Notes: generated by a model from the letters alone, not told the origin. A stretch of DNA of 64,000 nucleotides from Streptomyces albipurpureus (GCF_023701525.1 NZ_JAMQAW010000033.1:1-64000), one strand, 5' to 3'; positions 50,908 through 60,420 are shown, counted from the first letter of the stretch. A program made the numbers and translations.

Positions 50908-53900
50908 GTGAGCGTCACGACCACCGAGGGCGCCGACCCGTTCGCGACCGCACGGCTGCGGCAGGGAGTCCTGGACGCCTGGAGCGCCAGCCCCGCCCGG
51001 TTCCGCGAGGACGCCAACGCCGAAGAGGACCTCGTCCTTGGCGGCTACCGCGACCGCCTCATCGTCGAACTGGCGCAGAACGCCGCCGACGCCGCCGCCC
51101 GGGCCGAAGTCCCCGGCCGGCTGCGACTCACCCTCAAGCCCGCGGTGGAAGACACCCCCGCCGTCCTGGCCGCCGCCAACACCGGCGCCCCCCTCGACGC
51201 GGTCGGCGTCGAATCCCTCAGCACTCTGCGCGCCTCCGCCAAACGGGACACCCAGGACAGCAGCGTCGGCCGCTTCGGCGTCGGATTCGCCGCCGTACTC
51301 GCGGTGAGTGATGAACCCTCCGTCATCGGCCGCCACGGAGGCGTCCGATGGTCCCTCGCCGAGGCCCGCAACCTCGCCGATGAAGCCGCCCAGGCCAGCC
51401 CCGGCCTCGGCGAGGAGCGCCGGCGCCGCGACGGCCATGTGCCCCTGCTGCGGCTCCCGCTACCCGCCGAAGGCACCGCTCCCGACGGCTATGACACCGT
51501 CGTCGTCCTCCCGTTGCGCGATGGCTCAGCCGTCGATCTCGTCGAACGCCTGCTCACCGACATCGACGATGCCCTGCTGCTCACCCTCGACGGTCTCGTC
51601 GAGATCGTGATCGAGGCACCCGACGGCGTACGCACCCTCCGGCGTTCCGCTGAGGGCCCGTACATCCAGATCCGGGACAGCCGACATGGCGACCGGCGCT
51701 GGCGGGTCGTCAGCCACAGTGGGGAAACCGCCTCCGAACTGCTCGTCGACCGCCCGGTGGAGGAGCGGTTGCGGCCGCACTGGACCGTCACCTGGGCGGT
51801 ACCCGTCGACGCCGAGGGCGCGCCCACCCGACCGCGCACCGAGCCGGTCGTCCACGCGCCCACGCCCACCGATGAACCGCTGGGCGTCCCCGCGCTGCTG
51901 ATCGCCTCGCTGCCGCTGGACACCACCCGCCGGCACCCCGCCCCCGGCCCGCTCACCGACTTCCTGGTGGAACGCGCCGGTCACGCCTACGCGGAACTCC
52001 TCGGCGGCTGGGAGCCGGTCACCACCGGCACCATCGACCTCGTCCCCGGCCCGCTCGGCAAGGGCGGCCTGGACAGCGCCCTGCGGGAGGCGATCCTCGC
52101 GCTGCTGCCGCGTACCGCCTTCCTCAAGGCCGCAGCGCCCCGGGGCGACTTCAACGGCGCGGACATCGGGCTGCCGGACCGTCAGGCACCCGGTGCGCTG
52201 CGGCCGATCGAAGCCGAAGTCCTGGAAGGCGCCGGCGCCGAGACGGTCGAGGTACTGGCCGAGGTGCTGCCCAGCCTGCTCCCCGCCGGGCAGGAGCGCC
52301 GGGTGGAGCTGCGGACCCTCGGGGTCGCCCGGGTGCCTTTGACCGAGGCGATCGACCGCCTCGCCGGACTTGAGCGCCAACCCGAGTGGTGGCGGCGGCT
52401 CTACGACAGCCTCGCCGGAGTCGACCCCGACCGGCTCACGGGACTGCCCGTTCCGCTGGCCGACGGCCGTACGGTCATCGGCCCCAGGCAGACCCTGCTG
52501 CCGCTGGCCGACACCCCGCCCCGCCTCGCCCGACTGGGCCTGAAGGTCGTTCACCCCGATGGCGCCCACCCGCTGCTGGAGAAACTGGGCGCACTGCCCG
52601 CCACCCCGCGGGCCGTACTGACGACTCCCCAGGTCCGGGCGGCGGTCGCCGGATCACTCGACGAGGGCGAGATCTGGGATGAGGACGCCCCCGACGCCGA
52701 GGAACTCGCCGACACCGTCCTGGCGCTGGTCCGCGATGCCGACCTCGAACCCGGCGACGAACCCTGGCTCGGGGCACTGGCCCTGCCCGACGAAGAGGGC
52801 GAACTGGCACCGGCCGGCGAGCTCGTCCTGCCGGGCAGCCCGTTCGCTCTGGTGATGCGTCGCGATGAGCTCGCCCTGTGCGATGCCGACCTCGCCGCCC
52901 GCTGGGGCGAGCAGCCACTGGCGGCCTGCGGTGTGCTCGCGAACTTCGCCCTCGTCCGGGCCGCCGATGTCGTCCTCGACCCCGATGAACTCGAACCCCG
53001 CGAGGGCGAATACGCGGAACCCGATGACGCCGGACTCCTCGACGCGGTCGACGTCTGGTGCGAGGACGTCCTCGACCAACTGCCCGAGACTCCGGTGCCC
53101 CCCGTCGCCACGGAGATCGTCGCCGTCCGCGACCTCGACCTGGTCGATGACGACTGCTGGCCGCAGGCTCTGGCACTCCTCGCCCAACCGCCGCTACGTG
53201 ACGCACTGACCCAGCCCGTACGCGTACTGCTGCCCGACGGTACGACGCAGACCGTACGGTCCTACACCGCGTGGTGGCTGCGAGACCACCCGGTCCTGGA
53301 CGGCCGCCGCCCCGCTGGCCTTCGGGCCGCGAGCGGCGACGCGCTGCTCGACGGGCTGTACGAGGCCGTGGACGCGACGGGCTTCGACGACGCGCAGGTA
53401 CTGCGAGCCCTGGGCGTACGCACTACGGTCGCCGCACTCCTTGATGAGCCGGGCGGTGCGGCGGAGCTACTGGGCCGACTGGCCGACCCCGAACTTCCCG
53501 TACGCCCCGCCCAACTGCACGGCCTCTACACCGCCCTGGGAGACCTCGACCCGGAACAGGTCACGCTCCCCGACGAGCTACGCGCCGTGGTGGACGGCGA
53601 AGCCCGGGTCGTCGACGCCTCTGACGCGGTGATCGCCGACACCCCCGATCTGCTGCCCCTCACCAGCGGCCTGCCCTTGCTTCCGGTAGCCCCCGAGCGG
53701 GCCGCTGAGCTCGCGGAACTGCTCCAGGTACGGCTGCTGAGCGAGACCGTCACGGCAGAAGTCACCACCGAGGGCGAGGAGCACGCGGTACCCGATTCGG
53801 TCCGCGCCCTCCTGGGCGCCCGCACTCTCCAGACCTACATCGAACACGAGGAACTGATCGCGGGCGGCACCGAACTCGAATGGCGCCGCACACCGGACGG

Positions 53901-54054
53901 AGCCCTCCACGCCTCGACCCTGGAGGGAGTCGCCGCCGGCCTCGCCTGGTCAGCCGGCCAATGGCCGCGCCGCTTCGAGGTAGCAGCACTTCTGGAGGAC
54001 CAGTCCCGGACGGGGGAGCTGGGGCGGGACAGATGGTTTGATCCGCTCCGCTAG
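50908..54054 (+). CDS. Large GHKL/HSP90-type ATPase (sacsin-like N-terminus)
   Basis: 1048 residues. Residues about 35-180 form a GHKL ATP-binding domain: N-box IVELAQNAADAA (E54, N58), AAANTGAPL (91-95), and G-box SVGRFGVGFAAVL (121-127). This resembles the sacsin/HSP90 N-terminal ATPase. The remaining 850 residues are acidic, Leu/Asp-rich and without a recognised domain. GTG start with GGAG upstream. It is probably a cytosolic chaperone-like or conformational ATPase. It is monocistronic, followed directly by repeat arrays. Confidence 0.82.
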   Translation: MSVTTTEGADPFATARLRQGVLDAWSASPARFREDANAEEDLVLGGYRDRLIVELAQNAADAAARAEVPGRLRLTLKPAVEDTPAVLAAANTGAPLDAVGVESLSTLRASAKRDTQDSSVGRFGVGFAAVLAVSDEPSVIGRHGGVRWSLAEARNLADEAAQASPGLGEERRRRDGHVPLLRLPLPAEGTAPDGYDTVVVLPLRDGSAVDLVERLLTDIDDALLLTLDGLVEIVIEAPDGVRTLRRSAEGPYIQIRDSRHGDRRWRVVSHSGETASELLVDRPVEERLRPHWTVTWAVPVDAEGAPTRPRTEPVVHAPTPTDEPLGVPALLIASLPLDTTRRHPAPGPLTDFLVERAGHAYAELLGGWEPVTTGTIDLVPGPLGKGGLDSALREAILALLPRTAFLKAAAPRGDFNGADIGLPDRQAPGALRPIEAEVLEGAGAETVEVLAEVLPSLLPAGQERRVELRTLGVARVPLTEAIDRLAGLERQPEWWRRLYDSLAGVDPDRLTGLPVPLADGRTVIGPRQTLLPLADTPPRLARLGLKVVHPDGAHPLLEKLGALPATPRAVLTTPQVRAAVAGSLDEGEIWDEDAPDAEELADTVLALVRDADLEPGDEPWLGALALPDEEGELAPAGELVLPGSPFALVMRRDELALCDADLAARWGEQPLAACGVLANFALVRAADVVLDPDELEPREGEYAEPDDAGLLDAVDVWCEDVLDQLPETPVPPVATEIVAVRDLDLVDDDCWPQALALLAQPPLRDALTQPVRVLLPDGTTQTVRSYTAWWLRDHPVLDGRRPAGLRAASGDALLDGLYEAVDATGFDDAQVLRALGVRTTVAALLDEPGGAAELLGRLADPELPVRPAQLHGLYTALGDLDPEQVTLPDELRAVVDGEARVVDASDAVIADTPDLLPLTSGLPLLPVAPERAAELAELLQVRLLSETVTAEVTTEGEEHAVPDSVRALLGARTLQTYIEHEELIAGGTELEWRRTPDGALHASTLEGVAAGLAWSAGQWPRRFEVAALLEDQSRTGELGRDRWFDPLR

Positions 54055-54123
54055 GGGGCTGTGCTGGGGGCTTTGGTTCTTGAGGTGGGGGCTCCCGTGT
54101 TGGGTGTCCTCACCCGGGGTGGG

Positions 54124-54153
54124 GGTTCCGTCCTCAATCGCCGGACGGGCTGG
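54124..54153 (-). repeat. Repeat A, copy 7
   Basis: Reverse-orientation A (TTCCGTCCTCAATCGCCGG), first of three in the left arm; the next follows after 119 bp. Confidence 0.85.
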
Positions 54154-54242
54154 GGTTGCCCCTTGCCGGGGGTGCTTGGGCCTGGGGCCCTGAGCACACG
54201 GGCTGTACGTCCCCGTGTTGGGTGTGCCCACCTGGGGTGGAG

Positions 54243-54272
54243 GGTTCCGTCCTCAAACGCCGGACGGGCTGG
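54243..54272 (-). repeat. Repeat A, copy 8
   Basis: Reverse-orientation A (TTCCGTCCTCAAACGCCGG), 120 bp before the A of composite 4. Confidence 0.85.
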
Positions 54273-54362
54273 ATTGGTCTGCCGGGACGGGGGCGCCAGG
54301 GCCTAGCGCCTTGGCCCATCAGCAGGGCACACCCATGATCGATGTCCCCACCCAAGGCGAAA

Positions 54363-54586
54363 GGTTCCGTCCTCAAAGGCCGGACAGGCTGAATTGGTCT
54401 GGCCTTCGAGGTGTTCTTCTGCGCTGGGGCTGCTGGTGGTCGAGGTTCTGGGTCGCCCGGACTGAGGGGTCTTGTTCTGTGGTGGTTGGGGGGTGCTATC
54501 GGGGGTGACTCCTCAGCGTCGACGGCCTGAAGCGACTCCGAGCCGACCAGGCTCTCTTGCCGTCGATCGCTTCCGGGGACACCCCC
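54363..54586 (-). repeat. Composite repeat A-spacer-B, copy 4
   Basis: A variant (54363-54391, AAGGCCGGACAGG), a 109-base spacer, then element B (54501-54586) with apical stem GAGCC/GGCTC. Confidence 0.85.
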
Positions 54587-54610
54587 TGCGCGCCCCCACG
54601 CCGAGACTTG

Positions 54611-55194
54611 CTCTCGTTGCCCCTGGGGACCTGTCCGTCGGAGGAACCAGGGGACACCTCCTGCGCGTGCCTCCACCGCCAAGGGCTGGTGTCACTTGCC
54701 CCCGAGGCTCCTGTCTCGTCGAGAAGCCAGGGGCTGGTTTTCCGGTGTTCCCTGTGGCGTGTCTGCCTGCGGGTTGTTGTTCTTAGCCGGGGTCTCTCAG
54801 CCTGGTTTCTGCGTCGCTTCATCTCGGCGGTGATGGGGAAGGAGGTCTCAGCGCTCTCTTGTCTGGTGTTCCACGTGCGACTGAAGGCACACTCAGGGTG
54901 CTCTTGATCCGTGGTGGGGGAGGGTGTGCGATCCCGGGCCTGGGGTCGTGGTCCTCGTACCCGGCCCTAGCGCTGGCACTGCCCATGGGCCAGGACGGCC
55001 ATGGACGCACCCACTCGGCCTGTCCGGCGTTTTGCGGATTCACTCCCATCCCCAACCGGCCCCTCAGCCAGGGAATCCACTCAGACTTGTCCAGCCCCTG
55101 GGCGGCAAGGGGCCACCACACACTCGGACCCATCTGCCCTTTGTTCCTCGATGGGCCCGACACCCTCCGCCAGGGACACCTGGTTTCGGATGGG
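54611..55194. other. Island between the inverted-repeat arms
   Basis: About 580 bases outside the repeat arms. No gene is supported. A degenerate A-like sequence (CTGTCCGGCGTTTTGCGG) lies near 55020. Confidence 0.4.
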
Positions 55195-55202
55195 GGCGCG
55201 CA

Positions 55203-55425
55203 GGGGGTGTCCCCGGAAGCGATCGACGGCAAGACCCGCACGCCGGACCAAAGGAGCTCCAGGCCGTCGACGCTGAGGAGTCACCCCCGATAGCACCCCC
55301 CAACCACAGCAAAGACAAGCTCCTAGCCCGGGAGACCCAGGACCTCGACCACCAGCAACCCCAGCGCAGAAGAACACCTCGAAGGCATACCAATTCAGCC
55401 TGTCCGGCCTTTGAGGACGGAACCT
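55203..55425 (+). repeat. Composite repeat B-spacer-A, copy 5
   Basis: Element B (55203-55288), a 107-base spacer, and A (55396-55425), the reverse complement of composite 4. The apical stem is the GGTCC/GGGTC variant. Confidence 0.85.
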
Positions 55426-55515
55426 TTCGCCTTGGGTGGGGACATCGATCATGGGTGTGCCCTGCTGATGGGCCAAGGCGCTAGGCCCTGGCGCCCCCGT
55501 CCCGGCAGACCAATC

Positions 55516-55545
55516 CAGCCCGTCCGGCGTTTGAGGACGGAACCC
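55516..55545 (+). repeat. Repeat A, copy 11
   Basis: Exact A core, 120 bp after copy 10, flanked by CCTCCACCCCAGGTGG. Confidence 0.85.
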
Positions 55546-55635
55546 TCCACCCCAGGTGGGCACACCCAACACGGGGACGTACAGCCCATGTGCTCAGGGC
55601 CCCAGGCCCAAGCACCCCCCCGCCGGGGGCAACCC

Positions 55636-55665
55636 CAGCCCGTCCGGCGTTTGAGGACGGAACCC
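55636..55665 (+). repeat. Repeat A, copy 12
   Basis: Exact A core, 120 bp after copy 11. Confidence 0.85.
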
Positions 55666-55759
55666 TTCACCCCGGGTGAGGACACCCAACACGGGAGCCC
55701 CCACCCCAAGAACCAAGGCCCAAGGCCCAGGCCCAAGCACCCCCTGCAGGGGGCAACCC

Positions 55760-55789
55760 CAGCCCGTCCGGCGTTTGAGGACGGGAACC
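55760..55789 (+). repeat. Repeat A, copy 13
   Basis: A core with one inserted G after GGACGG, 124 bp after copy 12 and the last before the ATPase stop. Confidence 0.85.
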
Positions 55790-55857
55790 CCCACCCCGGT
55801 GAGGACACCCAACACAGGAGCCCCCACCCCAAGAACCAAGCCCCGACAGGGGCAAGT

Positions 55858-58314
55858 TCACCGCACCCGTCGATCAACCCAGCGCCAGCTGACCTCCAGA
55901 AGCAGCGCCCCCACCCCCGCCACCCCCACCGCCGTCCACGGCATCACCGTCCCCACCAGCTTGAGGGCGAAGAATTCCTGGAGCCAGGGCACGACGAGCA
56001 CGATCACAAAACCCAACGCCATGGTGCCCACCAGGCAGATACGCCACCAGGTGTAGGGCCTGGCGACGATGGCGAGGACCCAGAGGGAGACCAGGAAGAG
56101 GGTGAGGGTGGCCGCGCTGGTTTCCGCGTCCAAGGAGTGGGGGCCGGTGTAGTGGGAGCGGGCGAGGAGGTAGGTGCAGAAGGTGGCCGCAGCCGCGATG
56201 ATCCCCGCGGGGATGGCGTATCGCATGACCCTGCGTACGAAGTGCGGTTGGGCCCGTTCCTTGTTGGGGGCCAGGGCGAGGAAGAACGCGGGGACGCCGA
56301 TGGTGAGGGTGGAGAGCAGGGTCAGATGGCGGGGCAGGAAAGGGTACTCGACCTGGCTGCAGACGACGAGGATCGCCAGCAGCACCGAGTAGACCGTCTT
56401 GGTCAGGAAGAGGGTGGCGACTCGGGTGATGTTGCCGATCACCCGCCGACCCTCGGCCACTACTGACGGCAGGGTGGCGAAGCTGTTGTTGAGCAGCACG
56501 ATCTGCGCGACTGCTCGGGTCGCCTCGGAGCCGGAGCCCATGGCCACGCCGATGTCGGCGTCCTTGAGGGCGAGTACATCATTGACGCCGTCGCCGGTCA
56601 TGGCGACGGTGTGACCGCGGGACTGGAGTGCCCCCACCATGTCCCGCTTCTGCTGCGGGGTGACTCGACCGAACACCGAGCCCGTGTCCAGCTCGCTCGC
56701 CATCGCCTCCTTCTCGGCGGGGAGCCTGCGGGCGTCCACGGTGTTCTCGGCGCCCGGGAGGCCGAGTTTGGCGGCGACCGCGCCCACCGACACCGCGTTG
56801 TCCCCGGAGATGACCTTCGCGGCGACGTCCTGTTCGGCGAAGTAGCGCAGGGTGTCGGCGGCGTCGGGGCGTAGCCGTTGTTCGAGGACGACCAGCGCGG
56901 TGGCCTGTGCTCCCTTGGCGATGTCGGGGGAGTCGAGGTCCCCCGGGGTACGGGCGAGCAGGAGCACTCGTAGGCCCTGCTGATTGAGCTGTTCGGTTTC
57001 TGCGAGCGCGGGGTCGCCGTCGGGGAGCAGCACGTCCGGTGCGCCCAGGAGCCAGGTGGTCGTCAGGTGGTCGTCGGCGAGCTGGGCCCCGCTGTACTTG
57101 CGGGCCGATGAGAACGGCAGCGACCGGACCGGCTTGAGGCGGCCGCTGTCCGGATAGGCGTCGATGACTGCCTGGAGGGAGGCGTTGGGGCGGGGGTCGG
57201 AGGCGCCGAGGGCGCCCAGAACCTGGCGTACGGATGTCTCGTCGGCGTCGCCCAGTGGACGTAGCTCGGTGACGTCCATCCCGCCTTCGGTGAGCGTGCC
57301 GGTCTTGTCGAGGCAGACCACATCGACCCGGGCGAGCCCTTCGATCGCGGGTAGCTCCTGCACCAGGCATTGCTTGCGGCCGAGCCGGACGACTCCGATG
57401 GCGAAGGCGACCGAGGTCAGCAGCACCAGGCCCTCAGGGATCATCGGCACGATTCCGCCGACGGTCCTGGCGATGGAGTTCTTGAAGTTGTCGTCCTTGG
57501 CGACGAGCTGGCTGATGATGAGTCCGGTGGCGGTGGGCACCATCATCCAGGTCACGTACTTGAGGATGGTGCTGATACCGCTGCGCAGCTCGGAGTGGAC
57601 GAGGGTGAAGCGGGATGCCTCTTCGGCGAGTTGGGCGGCGTAGGCTTCCCGGCCCACCTTCGTCGCTTCGAACGCCCCACCGCCGGCGACGACGAAGCTG
57701 CCGGACATCACGGGGTCGCCGGGTTGCTTGACCACCGGATCGGCTTCGCCTGTCAGCAGGGACTCATCGATCTCCAGGCTGTCCGCCTCGGCGACCACTC
57801 CGTCGACGACGACCTTGTCCCCGGGCCCGAGTTCGATGAGGTCGCCGAGGACGATGGCGGAGGTGGAGAGTTCGGTTGCGGCCCCGTCGCGCCGTACCGT
57901 CGGCCGGGCCTCGCCGATGACCGCGAGTCCATCGAGGGTCTTCTTCGCGCGCAACTCCTGGATGATGCCGATTCCGGTGTTGGCGATGATCACAAAGCCG
58001 AAGAGGCTGTCCTGGATCGGGGCGACGAAGAGCATGATCACCCAGAGGACGCCGATGATGGCGTTGAAGCGGGTGAAGACATTGCCGCGGACGATGTCGA
58101 CGGTGGAGCGGGAGGAGCGGATGGGTACGTCGTTGACCTCGCCGCGCGCCCTGCGTTCGGCGACCTCCGCGGTGGTGAGGCCGGAGGAGGGGGTGCCTTG
58201 GGCGCTTCGGGCTTCGGGTGGTCGCACCGGGTGTACGGGGTCGAGTTCGGCGCCCGCGTTGGAGGGGCCGCCCGGCTCGGGGCCGTCCGTGTCGATCCTT
58301 GCCCGCTGACTCAT
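55858..58314 (-). CDS. Cation-transporting P-type ATPase (CtpE-like)
   Basis: 818 residues of the P2-type ATPase group most like mycobacterial CtpE, a calcium importer. Seen: DESLLTGEADPV, the membrane motif GGIVPMIPEGLVLLTSVAFAIG, phosphorylation site CLDKTGTLTEGG, the hinge TGDGVNDVLALKDADIGVAMGSG and several C-terminal membrane helices. The N-terminal 55 residues are a disordered cytosolic arm. There is no heavy-metal domain, so copper-type transport is unlikely; the ion itself is inferred only from family likeness. The stop abuts the repeat array. Confidence 0.88.
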   Translation of the reverse strand: MSQRARIDTDGPEPGGPSNAGAELDPVHPVRPPEARSAQGTPSSGLTTAEVAERRARGEVNDVPIRSSRSTVDIVRGNVFTRFNAIIGVLWVIMLFVAPIQDSLFGFVIIANTGIGIIQELRAKKTLDGLAVIGEARPTVRRDGAATELSTSAIVLGDLIELGPGDKVVVDGVVAEADSLEIDESLLTGEADPVVKQPGDPVMSGSFVVAGGGAFEATKVGREAYAAQLAEEASRFTLVHSELRSGISTILKYVTWMMVPTATGLIISQLVAKDDNFKNSIARTVGGIVPMIPEGLVLLTSVAFAIGVVRLGRKQCLVQELPAIEGLARVDVVCLDKTGTLTEGGMDVTELRPLGDADETSVRQVLGALGASDPRPNASLQAVIDAYPDSGRLKPVRSLPFSSARKYSGAQLADDHLTTTWLLGAPDVLLPDGDPALAETEQLNQQGLRVLLLARTPGDLDSPDIAKGAQATALVVLEQRLRPDAADTLRYFAEQDVAAKVISGDNAVSVGAVAAKLGLPGAENTVDARRLPAEKEAMASELDTGSVFGRVTPQQKRDMVGALQSRGHTVAMTGDGVNDVLALKDADIGVAMGSGSEATRAVAQIVLLNNSFATLPSVVAEGRRVIGNITRVATLFLTKTVYSVLLAILVVCSQVEYPFLPRHLTLLSTLTIGVPAFFLALAPNKERAQPHFVRRVMRYAIPAGIIAAAATFCTYLLARSHYTGPHSLDAETSAATLTLFLVSLWVLAIVARPYTWWRICLVGTMALGFVIVLVVPWLQEFFALKLVGTVMPWTAVGVAGVGALLLEVSWRWVDRRVR

Positions 58315-58461
58315 GGTTCGTACGGTACGGCGGGGTAGACGGCTTCACCCGCCGGGACCTGACGGCAGGCCGGAACCGAATGATCAGTGGCCGTGTCATG
58401 CGCCGAGCCGGACGGTGGCCACAGCTGGTTCACGCCATTTCGGGAGCGGGCGGCAGTCCGG

Positions 58462-58740
58462 TCAGTTCTGCGGAGACTCCGCTGATGCCCGCTCTGCTGC
58501 CTTGGCGCGCTTGATCGCCCTATCTCGCTTACGTACGTACCAGATGCCGATCAGTCCCAGCCCGCTACCGGCCAGGCAGGTCCACACCCACCACATCAGA
58601 TCGCGGTCGGCGAACCAGTTGTAGAACGGGATCTGCACCAGGAAGAGGACGAACCAGACGATGGTGCCGCCGGTGATGGTGGCGACGACGGGCCCCTCCA
58701 GGGGCTCGGGTGCCTCGTGCTTGGGGGTCCACTTCGCCAT
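58462..58740 (-). CDS. DUF2530 family membrane protein
   Basis: 92 residues: LEGPVVATITGGTIVWFVLFLVQIPFYNWFADRDLMWWVWTCLAGSGLGLIGIWYVRKRDRAIKR gives two membrane helices and a basic tail, the pattern of DUF2530. It is conserved in actinobacteria, with unknown function. It is divergent from the purine permease gene. Confidence 0.85.
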   Translation of the reverse strand: MAKWTPKHEAPEPLEGPVVATITGGTIVWFVLFLVQIPFYNWFADRDLMWWVWTCLAGSGLGLIGIWYVRKRDRAIKRAKAAERASAESPQN

Positions 58741-58819
58741 GCGGACAGTGTAGGCGGCGGTGATCTAGGCCGATCGCAGCCGGGAACGCCCAGGGCCGCT
58801 GGTGTCTACGCGCGGAGAT

Positions 58820-58899
58820 AGCTTTCTCTTCTTTATATGTTCATACTGAAACGGTTTGCTATTGACTGGATTCATTCGTATGAAGACACAAAGAAAGCT
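58820..58899 (+). promoter_or_regulatory. AT-rich nested inverted repeats before purine permease
   Basis: AGCTTTCT (58820-58827) pairs with AGAAAGCT (58892-58899), and inside it TTCATAC (58840-58846) pairs with GTATGAA (58878-58884). A possible promoter is TTGCTA (58856-58861) with TATGAA (58879-58884), 17 bases apart. Either a repressor-binding region or a structured leader. It does not match the purine riboswitch core. Confidence 0.55.
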
Positions 58900-58913
58900 C
58901 GGATGAGGACCGT

Positions 58914-60356
58914 ATGACCCCCTCGGCACCTGCCGTTGCCCCTGAGAATCAGCCGAAGGGCACCCCCAGCGGTCTGGATCGCTACTTCAAGATCTCCGAG
59001 CGCGGTTCCACCATCGCCCGTGAGGTGCGTGGCGGATTCGCGACCTTCTTTGCGATGGCGTACATCATCGTGCTGAACCCGATCATCCTCGGCAGCGCCA
59101 AGGACATGTACGGGAACCAGCTCGACAGCGGTGAGCTCGTCACCGCGACGGTGCTCACCGCCGCGTTCTCCACCCTGCTGATGGGCGTCATCGGCAATGT
59201 GCCGATCGCGCTGGCCGCGGGCCTCGGTGTGAACACCGTCGTAGCACTCCAGCTCGCGCCCCGGATGTCCTGGCCGGACGCGATGGGCATGGTGGTCCTC
59301 GCCGGTGTCGTGGTGATGCTGCTGGTTGCCACCGGGCTGCGGGAGCGGGTGATGAGCGCGGTCCCGCGAAGCCTGCGCAAGGGCATCGCGATCGGCATCG
59401 GTCTCTTCATCATGCTGATCGGCCTGGTGGACTCGGGCTTTGTCTCCCGCATCCCCGACATCGCCCAGACCACCGTTCCGCTTCAGCTCGGCCAGGGCGG
59501 TCACCTCGTCGGCTGGCCGATTCTGGTCTTCGCCGTCGGTACGCTCCTCACCCTTGCGCTGATCATCCGCAAGGTGCCGGGCGCCATCCTGATCTCCATC
59601 GTGGCGATGACGGTCGTCGCCATGGTCATCGAAGCGGTGGCGAAGGTCCCGAGCTGGGGGCTGACCACACCCAAGTGGCCCGGCAGCCCGGTCGACACCC
59701 CCGACTTCGGTCTGGTCGGCGAGGTCAGCCTGTTCGGCGGCTTTGAGAAGGTCGGCTATCTGACCGGTGTGCTGTTCGTCTTCACCGTCCTGCTGTCCTG
59801 CTTCTTCGACGCGATGGGCACCATCCTGGGCGTCGGTGACGAGGCCAAGCTGATGGACAAGAACGGCAACCTTCCCGGCATCAACAAGGTGCTGTTCGTC
59901 GACGGCATCGCCGTCGCCTCGGGCGGAGCCACCTCATCGTCGGCGACCACCTGCTTCGTGGAGTCCACGGCGGGCGTCGGCGAGGGCGCCAGGACCGGGC
60001 TGGCATCCGTCGTCACCGGCGGACTGTTCACGGTGGCCCTCTTCCTCACCCCGCTGGCCACCATGGTCCCCTCCCAGGCGGCGACACCCGCCCTCCTGGC
60101 GGTCGGCTTCCTGATCCTCGCCGGATCCATCCGGGACATCGACTGGAGCGACTACACGCTCGCGGTCCCCGCGTTCCTGGCGATGGTGATGATGCCCTTC
60201 ACCTACTCGATCACCAATGGCATCGGCATCGGCTTCATCGCCTTCTCCGTCCTGCGGCTGGCGGCCGGACGGGGGCGCGAGGTCCCGATCGCCATGTATG
60301 TGGTGTCCGCGGTCTTCGTCTTCTACTACGCGATGCCCGCCCTGGGCCTCACCTAG
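58914..60356 (+). CDS. NCS2-family purine permease (AzgA-like)
   Basis: 480 residues with about 13 membrane segments. The family opening reads DRYFKISERGSTIAREVRGGFATFFAMAYIIVLNPIIL, followed by ALAAGLGVNTVVA and a conserved CFFDAMGTILGVGDEAKLMDKNG ... VDGIAVASGGATSSSATTCFVESTAGVGEGARTGLASVVTG signature. It is probably a proton symporter for hypoxanthine/guanine/adenine. The start is set by GAGGACC before the ATG. The AT-rich, palindrome-bearing leader suggests purine-responsive control. Confidence 0.92.
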   Translation: MTPSAPAVAPENQPKGTPSGLDRYFKISERGSTIAREVRGGFATFFAMAYIIVLNPIILGSAKDMYGNQLDSGELVTATVLTAAFSTLLMGVIGNVPIALAAGLGVNTVVALQLAPRMSWPDAMGMVVLAGVVVMLLVATGLRERVMSAVPRSLRKGIAIGIGLFIMLIGLVDSGFVSRIPDIAQTTVPLQLGQGGHLVGWPILVFAVGTLLTLALIIRKVPGAILISIVAMTVVAMVIEAVAKVPSWGLTTPKWPGSPVDTPDFGLVGEVSLFGGFEKVGYLTGVLFVFTVLLSCFFDAMGTILGVGDEAKLMDKNGNLPGINKVLFVDGIAVASGGATSSSATTCFVESTAGVGEGARTGLASVVTGGLFTVALFLTPLATMVPSQAATPALLAVGFLILAGSIRDIDWSDYTLAVPAFLAMVMMPFTYSITNGIGIGFIAFSVLRLAAGRGREVPIAMYVVSAVFVFYYAMPALGLT

Positions 60357-60420
60357 ACCACGGCCCCTCGCCCCCGGCGGGGAACGCCGCTCCGGACCGC
60401 ATGAGCGGTTCGGAGCGGTC

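Larger units (their letters stand above)
54058..54610 (+). repeat. Left arm of a long inverted repeat
   Basis: This arm (three A copies plus B) is matched in reverse complement by about 55195-55857 (B plus four A copies). The two arms translate to the same nonsense peptides, for example VPTWGGGFRPQTPDGLDW. The unpaired middle is 54611-55194. Confidence 0.85.
55195..55857 (-). repeat. Right arm of the long inverted repeat
   Basis: Reverse complement of the left arm (54058-54610), with one extra A unit. It ends at the stop codon of the P-type ATPase gene. Confidence 0.85.

Noticed and set aside
54058..55857. CRISPR-like array, because A repeats recur every ~120 bp.
   Set aside because: The intervening segments are themselves repeated and not unique spacers, the period is too long, and no cas genes are present.
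58820..58913. Purine riboswitch before the permease.
   Set aside because: The conserved core of the purine aptamer is not present; only nested inverted repeats are seen.
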